Positions 9,781-21,500 of a stretch of DNA of 30,000 bases are shown here, piece by piece (within the stretch, counting starts at the first letter, position 1; each line of letters starts with the position of its first letter). The stretch spans positions 9,194,242 to 9,224,241 of the forward strand of contig NC_135565.1 in NCBI RefSeq assembly GCF_964340395.1, in the 5' to 3' direction. This DNA comes from Glandiceps talaboti. Taxonomy: Eukaryota > Hemichordata > Enteropneusta > Spengelidae. A program made the translations under genes and the position numbers. The notes beneath the pieces were generated by a model. The model was not told the origin of the DNA. It saw only the letters and a program-made list of their open reading frames with translations, and did not search any database.

Positions 9781-12700
9781 GTATGTATGTTCTATTCTTT
9801 TTTGGCGACCATATTTATAACCATTACCAATAACACCATTGTAAAGCGTTTCCTGTATGTACCACAATCGTTTATAGCATCCATATCAAGTACAACCCAT
9901 AACACCAAAGTAAAGCATTTTCTGTATGTACCACAGCCATTTATAACATCCATATCAAGTACCCTCAAGTATAACCCATAACACCAAAGTGAAGTGTTTC
10001 CTGTATGTACCACAACTGTTTATAGCATCCATATCAAGTACAACCCATAACACCGAAGTTAAGAGTTTATAGCATCCATATCAACTATAAAAGTAGACTG
10101 TTTCATTTGCTAATTGACCACGTTAGAAAGGCCACATGCTAGGCTTGTAAATAAATCAGTTGAAACAGTATACTTTTACACTTGATAAGAATGCTGTGAA
10201 AGAGTGTAGCAATATAGAGAAAGTGCTTTACTTCAGTATTACGTGTTGTAATTCTGTTTTTCATGACACGGCCAATCCTATATTACTTTATTCAGGCAAA
10301 AAAAAATTAAAACAGCAACAAAAACTACATGTCTATAACAGGATAAGAAAAAAATCACATCACTCACTGATTGTCAGATGGCAACCATTGAACTCCATGA
10401 GCACGTATCTCACAGCAAAAATTATCAGTCATTGGACATGGCCGAAAGTCGGAAAATTTAATAAAATACATGGTTCGAAGCTTCCTTCTGGCTTTCTATA
10501 TCTTTCAGATTTGTTATGTCACAAAAAATGAATTTAAACATAGATAGATCGTTGCAGAGAACATTCTCTCCAATGTTTAAAGTATCACCAACATGTACTC
10601 ATACTTTTTTTTTTATAATTTACTAACCAACCCTCAGTAGTATGATACTTGTATATGTTGTCTTGAAATAAAAGTGGGAGCTTAGTGGAGGAGATATGAT
10701 TTTGGAATTTTTCATTTCAGACCATTATAATATTCTACCATCATTCACATTTCTTACAGTGTTTGCATATGGTGCTACTGGTGCTGGTAAAACTTTCACC
10801 ATGTTAGGGAGTCCAAACTCCCCAGGTGTGATATTTAACACAATGGTAGAGTTGTACAGGCGTATTGAAGACATTAGAGATGAGAAGACGTGTGACGTGG
10901 CTGTATCATATCTAGAGGTCAGTTTTGTGTATGTCATGTCACATGATCAGCATAAATATCACCTGATCTGTACAGATGTCTTTATTACTTTATGCAGTGT
11001 TTGTCGCTGATTGTAATACATCACAATTTGACAGGCAGTTGCAATTGGTTAGTTCCATTTACCAAACTCCACCTCTCCAGTTTGAAACGAAAATCAAGTG
11101 AGGACGTGATACTGTCATCACATTTATATATGAACACGGTTGGGGATAGTGCAGATTTCTAGGCTAGAATAACTACTTTATCTATACATGAGTGGAGTCG
11201 ATGGTAATAATTAAATCGTAATGCGTCATGGTCATATTGGAACTATACTCAAATGAATACTTTCTTGTTTCAAGATCATATACGTATGTTGGTATTTGTA
11301 CTACTCTAGGTTGGGGAACCCCAGTTTATAGGGGTTGGGAATCTAGTAAAATTTGCACATTTTGTTTTCTGTCAATACCTGTGTGAGTACCATCCCCGAT
11401 ATGGGATTTGGGAGATCCAATACATTGGTAACCTGTGTAGGTTTCACCATAAATCCTACACAAAAGAACTGTGATATCACCTACCTGTAGTGCCCGTACC
11501 AAAAATACCAAATGTTTTTCTGACTTTTTCCCCCCATAGGTTTACAATGAAAACATCCATGACTTGTTACTTCCTGGTAAAACACTGGCTGTACGAGAAG
11601 ACACAAAGAAATGTGTAGTAGTATCTGGTCTATCACTCCATCAACCTAAAAGTGCACAAGAACTATTACACATGTTAGAATATGGTAACAGTAATAGAAC
11701 ACAACATCCTACAGATGCCAATGCACAGTCTTCAAGATCACATGCTGTCTTTCAGGTAATATTCTCAGCATTTTATTTTTTTTAATTAATTAATTTGCAA
11801 TGACCCTTTACATTGTACACTTCCTCAACTCCCTGGGGAAGCATACAAACCATTGCAGCCTGTATAAGCACATAGGATTAAAGTATTCACATTACAACCT
11901 CTATCCTACCAGGTCCCCAGTTATATAGCTGGGTTGACTAAGGCACAATCGTGGTTCAAATCTTGCTAAGGACTTTAGCCATTCAGAAACAAGTGGCAGT
12001 GATGGGGCTCGAACCTGCAACCTGCATATTCCAACCCACCACTCAGCCGTCACGACTCCACTGTCACTCTTGTCATATTTTTTCAAATTAGATTCCTCTA
12101 ATTGTGTCTAAATGTGGTTGTTTTACAGGTGTTTGTCAGACAGAAGGCACGTACAGCAGGATTGAGTGCAGACGTCAGAGTTGCTAAAATGTCACTTATT
12201 GATTTGGCTGGCTCAGAAAGAGCTACTGTAACAACCAATCGTGGTGCTAGGTTTAGAGAAGGTGCTAACATCAACAAATCACTGCTAGCACTGGGAAACT
12301 GTATCAACGCTCTGGCCAATCCAAAGGTAGGTTACAGACTTAGCACTTTTGAAACTGTGTCAGAGTTTTGTCCAATCCAATGTTAGGTTATAGATAATAA
12401 CACTTTGAAACTGTATCAATGCTCTGGCCAATCCCCATGTAAGATATAAACATTACCATTTGGGAAACTGTCAGTGCATCAGCCAATCCCACGGTAACTT
12501 ACTACATTTAAGAATTTCTCTTGTCTTTATTTCTCCAGTAAGTTCAAGTATGACCAACAACACAGGAATACAGACTGGCGAAAACTATAATCAATAACTC
12601 TATCACATGATATAGTACAAACAGTTGATCAAATTTTTTTCTAATGACACAATATGTAAATCAATAAGGAAATATCATAGCAAGACACATGTAGATTATT

Positions 12701-15505
12701 ACTATCTAATCTGCCATTGTGTTCAAGTGATTAGATTTGTGTAAAGTTGTCATAACAAACTTCAAAAAATCTGTATCAACCAATTCTTTTATGCCTAATT
12801 ACAATTTCATTTATATTATTTTTATGACCACAGACCAAGAGTATACACATACCATACAGGAATAGTAAGTTGACAAGATTGTTAAAGGATTCCTTGGGAG
12901 GAAACTGTAGAACTGTTATGATTGCTGCAGTCAGGTAAGTGAAGACATCAACTGAGATTCAAGATAGATTAAAATGTTTATACTTAGAGGGTCATGTTTC
13001 AGTCCCAGGTCATAGCATTAGTGTTTACATTAGGATTACAATGAATCATTCTTTTGTTGTGGATCAACTTTTTTTATATCTGCCAAACAATCTTGTTCTT
13101 TTCACTAATCCTAATCTGAGGAGGGCCTTTTTACAAGTTAAAGGCTCATGTTGGGTTAGGATTAAAAATTGGAATAGAAAGTTGATTGTCTCATACAGCT
13201 ATGGAATTGTTGATTCAGAACGTCTACACACTCATCAAACACAATTACCATAAACCGATAAGACATAATAATGACGTAACATGTGTTTATCGACATCTGC
13301 ATGCAGAGATTGAATATATTAAAGTATATACTGTAAACCTGAAAATGTTCGCGTAAGATTTATTTTCACTAATTTCGCTACAAAACAAAAACCCGAAAAT
13401 AAGTAGTAGCGAAAATATATATTTCTGCATAATGCAATGTACCAGTATGGTTATTAGTGAAAATTAATCTTTGTGAACTACATGAAGACTGTAAAATCGC
13501 AAAATTTTCTAGTCGTGAAAATATGCAGGTTTACAGTATATGCACACATGGCCCAACCCACAGTTTAACGTAATCTCAATGGAATGTCCGGTCTGAAAAT
13601 GACATTTGCAAGAGTGTTCGGGCAAGCCCTCACCGCGAACTTCGTTCGCTTATAGTATCGAAGGAAAGCCCGAACTTCTAGCAGCAAGACTAGGCATTTT
13701 GTTGTATCTAACGTGTATTCAAATCTAAGTTAGCTTATGATAGTGTCAAATCTACATCTGAGACCATCATGAAATCTATCGTCACATGATTAGCATATCT
13801 TGTCTACTGAGACAGATTCATAAATATTCATAATGTACATATATCAATACAATAATAAGAGTTCTTTCTTTTATTTATTATATTTCAGTCCATCTCATCT
13901 GACATATGAGGATACATACAACACACTCAAGTATGCAAACAGAGCTAAAGAAATCAAATCAACGGTAAATCTATGTGTTTTGAATGAGTTAGATCCCATA
14001 CGACATACAACCAACCAAAACATGCCAACACCCTACTTGGCAAACTGTGCTAGTACTAGTAGTAACATTTATTTCATAGTACATTGTACTGTTTTGTAGT
14101 AGGCTTGAAAGAATTCACTTTCCATTTCATTGTACTTATACTACACTTCTTAGAGGGCTGGTGTCTGGATTTGCAGATCCTTTAATGGGGGGGGGGGGGG
14201 GGTTACAAAATATTTGATCACTTGGAAATTTCCCTTGGATTGTTATTAAATATGTAAAGGTGGTGTTTATTAGATGCACACTGAATATTCATGACTCCTA
14301 AGTACCTATTACCTTTAGATAAATAGTCATGAATATTCACTGTGTATCTAATAAATATGTATGTCTGCTGAAGTCCCATGATGCAATGGTGGACCAGTGT
14401 AAGAACAATAGAGATGAAAGAAAGTTTCAATTTGGTGTTATTTGGCAAATTTATGTGATTTAAAATCATGACATGATTCTCCAGAACCCAAAGTTTATGA
14501 AAATATTTCTTGGAGTAGCATTCCCTCTTCTTTTAAAAGTTGTTACACTTGTTCATTGGCAGTGATTTTTTTTATCTTTTCTTGTCTTACAGCTGAAGAG
14601 TAATGTGGTAAATGTTGATTTCCATGTCAGTAAATATGCACAGATTGTCAAAGAATTGAGGACAGAGGTAAGTAATAGATTGTAACAAGAAATATGTGAA
14701 TGGTAATACTATAGCAATTCTAAATGTTTTGATCTGTATGTCAAGTACCACAGAACCAACAAATTAGAAAAACTTGACTTAATTTTATCTGTACTGTTAA
14801 ACATGTATAGCTTGGTTTTTGCTAGGTAATACTTTTAATTAAAGTGGCCATGTGGATGAGAACTGGATATTTATTTTTGATTTTTTAGTTTATAAAACAA
14901 TGTTATCATGACTTCCTACCTGAAAAAATCAATGTGAAACAACAACGACCCAGTCTGTGTTTGTATTGCAGAAGATTAATAAATGTGTAATATGTTTGTT
15001 ATTGTATGTACAATAACAAACTTTTTACACATTTTTTGGCTTTTTGCAATTTATTTGATGAGTTTTGTAATTGAAACAAATTTTTTACAACATTCATATT
15101 TTGATGTACACAGGTTTCTGAGCTCAAGCTAAAACTGAAAGGATACGAAGATGGGTCTGTGAAGATCAGTAACCGACGTCTTAGTCTGGAATACACATCA
15201 CGTAAAGACGATGTTATCAGACTACAACATTCTATGCTGAACATCTTTATCGACAGAGCTAATATACGTAAAGAATTGATGGAATTAGAGTCTTCAGATA
15301 AAGACCTGACAATGAAAATTATCAGAAAGGAAAGAAACAAAGAAAGATGTAATCTTATCTATGTTCATCCAAATGAACTTGGAAAGGTAAGAAGAGGATT
15401 TTTTTTTAGTCAGTACTATTCAAATATGATTTCAATACATTCTATCAGTTTTGGGCAATTAACATCATAGATGTATTGGATTTTGGCAGTTTATGTATGT
15501 AAATC

Positions 15506-15537
<32 letters not shown>

Positions 15538-18500
15538 ATAGACTACCAGTAAGCTTGACAGAGTTATTGCTGCAGCCAAGTGTAGACAGATTAGGTTACG
15601 TGAAACCAAGAGTAAAGTAGATCTAAGAATGACAGAGAATGAAGAGAGAGTACAGAGGTTGGAGAAAGAAATGGCCTTGGTTAACCAGGATGAAGAAATG
15701 CCAGAGGTAAGGTTTTTTATGTCCATAATAACTGATGTCCGGTATGTCTGAAGTAAGGCTGTATACATACACAGAGAGGATTATGAGTCTGACAGAACTT
15801 AACATTTACTGCTGTCGAAAAAATCTCCTGACAGTTTTCTTTGTCACATGACAGTTCAACTCAATCACATATGAGATAATTAGTTGGACTGAAGAAACAT
15901 CTAGGATAGCATGAAACTGTTGCCACTCAGCAAGTCCAGTAGGATAGATTTTAATTTACTTCATTATTAACTTCATATGTGCATTATTGAGAACAGTTAT
16001 AAATACACATCTATAGTGTTATCACAAGTGAACCATGGTTGGAGTTAAGAGATCTTAGCAATCAAACAATAATTATTGTCTTGTTTAGCCACCATATTAA
16101 GTGTATTATTTTCACTGTTCTAGATCCTAGCAACCACACTGTTGTTGTGTATTTCCAGATCCTAGCAACCACACTGTTATTTTGTATTTCTAGATCCTAG
16201 CAACCAGACTTAGTGTATTATTTTCACTGTTCTAGATCCTAGCAACCAGACTTAGTGAATTATTTTCACTGTTCTAGATCCTAGCAACCAGACTTAGTGT
16301 ATTATTTTCATTATTCTAGATCCTAGCAACGACACTACGGATGAGACATTTGGAGATTGAAATCAAAGACAGTAGACGTCAAGTGAAACATCTACAGAAG
16401 CATGTCAAGATACAAGACAATAATATGCAGTCATCTGAAAGGTAGGAATTTTATTAGTAAATTCAGATGTAATATAGATATACCTGTAGTATGTGTAAAC
16501 AGGTCAGTACGTCGTATTCCAGTTACCAAAGTTCTGGTCATTTCACATGTAAAGATCGCAAGAGGGTGCCCAAGAGTTTGCAAATTTAAGGTTAAATGGT
16601 CATGGCCACTAAGTGTATGGCAATGCATGAAGCCTTGGACAAACTATGTGTACAAGTGCTCCCTGTGTTCTTAAAAGAGAGTGTTACAGATGGATACCTG
16701 GCAAAGGCTTTGGTGAACTATTTATATTTCTTGGTTTAAGTTAAATTTATGAACTTAGATTGAACGTTTGCATAGATGTAATTTCATCATACATACCATG
16801 ATACACATCCTACAATATTTTCGTCATAGCTTTTTATTTGTTTCAACTTTGACACTAAATATTCACGCTGTAAAAGTCATGTATTGTACTTTTTTATCAT
16901 GTTATACCACCAGGTTGATACACAGTCTTCTCACCATGGTACGTAAACAGTATTTCATCCTCAAAGGGTCTGGACTGGCAACCTCTGACATCACTGAGGA
17001 GTTTGAAACCATACAGAGGACAGTAGAAGGTGATAAAGAGGTAGTATGGGCTGATGAAGCTACAACAGTAGATACCAGTGATGTAAACACTGTACTGGAC
17101 TTTCCTGTACTTAGTTGTGTACCTGCAACACCAAATGGTTAGTGTTGTTATCCAAATTTAGCGTAGGGAACGTGGTGCAATTTCTTTAATTTTATTGTTG
17201 TTTTTTTCTAGTTCTTGAGTGCCTACCAAAGGTGTTCTTGTAGTTACAAGTAGCCAACCAGAATCTGTCTCACAATATAACACTCGGCGTTCCAGAACTA
17301 ACAGAACCACAGAGCACAGACAATGGTGTTATTGTTATGTGGTTCTGTTAGTTAAATTTTGAATGTTGGGTGTTATATTGTGAAACAGATTCTTGTTGGC
17401 TACTTGTAACTACAAGAACTCCTATGGTAGTGTGTAGGTACAAGGCACTCAAGAACTTGAACAAACTATCCTGATTGTGTTTGTCTTGAATTACCTTAAA
17501 TATGAAATTCACTAAGAAGCTGTAGTAACCTTGGTAACAGTTTGAAATCTGGTAAAACTTGCTTGAATGACCATATATTATTCACCTGTTGAATGATCGC
17601 AGGGGGTCAAACTCAATACCATGTGATTAGACATTGATGAATCACAACATGGGAAATGCATTTGGCATGTTACAGTGTACACTGAAACTATGATGGGGAC
17701 TCTGGTGCAAAAGTATGGGAAAATAAGGTCCATTTGCCACAACTCCATCCTCAACAACAAAAAAGTGTTGGTATTGATAGCCTAGTGGCAAATATGTCTG
17801 TTGACCGCATCCCAGTGCTTTGGTGATGATAACTTGTAGCTACCGTATATCAGCAACAGTTTGTATTGTTTATCAATGCATACTTGTAACAGTATTCTAA
17901 TATTTCACCACAGTAAACCATTGTATGTGGTACCAGTTAACTATACAACTAAGTGTTATTAGTGTGTATACTATACAAGTTATTTGACTTTCTTTACAGT
18001 TTCCAGAACACCAGGACTGCGTAGGTTGCTTGAAGTTGAAGAGGACAAACTTGACAATGAAGTGTTTTCACCAGTCCAAGGTAAGAATTAAACAGAACAC
18101 ATTTAATAGTGAGAGTGGGGATCTTTTGTTTGAGATCCATGATTAGGTCTTTTAAGAACAGATTTTAACTGATTTGGTGTCATCTCTGGAGGAGGTGTGA
18201 CAGTCTGGATTCTCCATTCCTTCCTCTGATACACAAGTCTGGCACATTTAGCATAACTCAGCTCCATCCATTCTGTCACATCAGTTGACCATTTCCTATG
18301 TTGTCTCCTTCTCGCACCATAAAGTGACCTTTCCATTAGCAACTTCTGATGGCCATTAGTTCGAATTATGTGACTGAAGTACCTGATTTTTTTTAACTTG
18401 CATTCCCCAATGTCTTTTAGAAGAGAATGCTTTGTATTAACTATGCAAAGAACTTTACTGTGTATACTATAGCCATGCTATGGCATCCACAGTATGCAAA

Positions 18501-21500
18501 TGATGAAGAATGTAAGAATAACACATGAATCATAATGGTAATGATAATAATGATGTCCACTTTCTAAAAGTACAAAATGTAGTAAAATGGATGACTATGT
18601 TAGGATCAGTCTAATCTCCTTAGGGCCCCATGATGTCCAAGAAATACAAAACTGAATGCACAAGATATTGCTATAAATATAATTATAACATTAACACTAC
18701 AGCTTTGATTTAACTGATGCAGAATAAGCCGTTTTTCGTCTCGTGGTAGATCTCACGAGATATCACGTGAGCCATTGCATTTTTAGCAGCCATGTGAGGG
18801 TGGTCAAGCTGAAAGTGTCAAATGGTGTGTCAACACTATTGTTCTCAACATCATTACACATAGCCAAGGCGAAAGCTTGACAACATGTTTGACAACCGTT
18901 GTTGCTAGGCCATATTTGCATAACTCGTGAGATCTGCAACGAGACATAGAATTCCAAACTGTATGATAATGCATCCATGTGACTGAGACTGACATTCTAT
19001 CTTATACATGATGTAATTTGTTGCATAGATCCAGCTGTAAGCAGACTCTCAGAAGCTGTCAGGGTTGTTAAGAACGACAGCAGGACAAAAACTGGTATCA
19101 GTGCAGGAAGGGTTCTTACACCAAGAAATAAAGCACAGACTATGAATTCAACAGAATCTCTTAGAATACAGAAGACAGCAAACACAGCTGAAAAGTTGAA
19201 TACACCGAGACACAAAGCAATACCACAACCCTGTACATCAACATCAAAATCATCTACCCCATCACTACAGCCATGCAGATCAATTCCACAGCCCAGTACA
19301 CAAGTTTTACAGCACAGTATACAAGCTTTGCAGCACAGCACACAAAGGGACAGAAGTGGCGTAAAGAGAAGGAACACATATACTGTTGATGATGAATTGA
19401 TGAACACAAAAACTGCTTTCAGTCATGGTCACATTCATGCTAGTCAAACCCCAGAGCACAACCCAGGACATACAAGGGTTCATGATACAAAGGAAAACCT
19501 GCCATGTACTCCCAACCACAGTAGTGTGCATACCCCCAGTCACAGAAGTATTGTACAAGTGCAGACGCAGCAAACCCCAGTCCACACAGTGGTACAAACC
19601 CCAGTACACACAGCAGTACAAACCCCAGTACGCACACCAGGGAAACCTGGGTCGCCGTCCTATGCAGACATCATCAAATCAGGCAGGACGCAATCAGTTT
19701 CTAAAACAGAACATTGTGTACCGACTAAATCCACTGAAAAGCTCCAGAATAACAACAGAATTTCTGCACTGCCAAGTTTATCAAGGGATGACATTGAAAT
19801 GGATGGTATATGTCCACTGAAGTCTCCAATACTATCAACACCACCACCATCTATGTGTCTGGATAGACAACATAATGTCAACGTCGCACAGACAGTTACT
19901 AAAAGTACCAGCTCACTGTCATCCACTTCATCTGTACAAACACCTAGCACACCAGGTGGTAAGTTTGTTGCAATATTTAAATTTGATTGGCGTCCAATTA
20001 GCCTAGACTCTAGGCATGTAGTTGATTTAGGCTAGTACTTCCAACTCCCACCACTAGTAGTCTAGAGTAGCCACATTGTAAATAGCAGTGGTTGATGTTG
20101 GCTATATGCAGTTATAACAACCTAGTGTTCTTGCTTAGGGTAGGAAACACGGAAACAATGGCAACAAAGGAGGGAAATCTTGTGAAGCTTGCATGGATTT
20201 CATATTTTGTACCGTAACTTGTTTGGAAACAAAGAGTGGAAGTCTGATAAAATGTGCATTGGAGTTGGAATCTTTTGAAAACTTGATACATGTACAGAGT
20301 GTGAAATCTTGTAAAATTGCATAGATTTTTTTACTTTGAAAAGGTTAACCCTCCCTTTCCATAATCTTTGGCGTCATCACTTGATGCACTGTTAGCAGAA
20401 AAAGTAGCAAACTAGAATATGCAGTATTGTGAGGTTTGTAGACATCAAAGTTATATTCAATCTTATTAAAATCCAATGTAGTGTACATGTCATGATTTCT
20501 TTTTGGCTGTTACATTTACTGTCACTTGTTCTTTTGTGAGTGCTTGTTACATATATCTGAAACAATACCATAGGTTTTCCCAAGCCACACGAGAGCACTG
20601 AGTGAAGTCACTCAACGAATGAAAACACAGAATACATTGAAACATACGAGTACAATACTTCAGTGTGCTCTGTTTGAAAAGAGCTTGAGTGCAGAGCGCA
20701 AACAATGATGTTATCATTATTGTTTGGTGGTTCTCTTTCTTCCAATTTCAAACGTTAAGTGTTATTTTGCAAGACGGATTCTGGTTGGCTACTCGTAAGT
20801 ACGAGTTTTGGTTCAGGAAAACCTATGGTATTGTGTCAGATGTATGAAACGAGTGCTCACAAAAGACCAAGTGACAGTAAACGTAACAGCCAAAAAGAAA
20901 TCGTGCCATGTACACTGCATCAAATTTTAATCAGAGTTGTACTCTTACATGTTTTTTGTTATTATTAGGTCGGAAGAGAAGTTATGCCCAAGTAGTGTGT
21001 ACACCAACTCCAGTTAGAGGATCACCACGTATGCCATTATCAAGTATTGGTAACTCACCTCATTTACCATCAGATTGTGATGATGATGTTTTCACCAGTC
21101 CTGGTGTTGTCAAAAACCAACTTAATTCATCGTACAGTACCAATGACAAGGAGAATAAAACCAAACAAATAAACAAAGAAAACAAAAGGTTAGTATCAAG
21201 ACATGTTGTATTAAATCCTTCTGAGATTGTTGAATTATTTGCTATAAAAATATTTATTTTGCCATCATTGGTTTTTGATGTTACTGGCTAATACTGCCAG
21301 TCCTGATTTTTGCATGGGTTTTGAGATACAAAATTAAGAATATAGACCTACAATGTCATGATGTAAGACTACAAAACTGATGACATAGGCAGGTTTTGTG
21401 AGGTAGAGCTACAACATTAATGCCATTGACATAATGATATATTGTCACTAGAAAACTAATGACATAGGTCTTGTGAAGTAAAACTACAAAACTGATGACA

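Noticed and set aside
10160-10531. Plus-strand frame of 123 codons in a KIF18A intron
   Set aside because: It overlaps the end of a MITE-like element, is low in complexity and breaks the clean exon 1 to exon 2 join that restores the P-loop.
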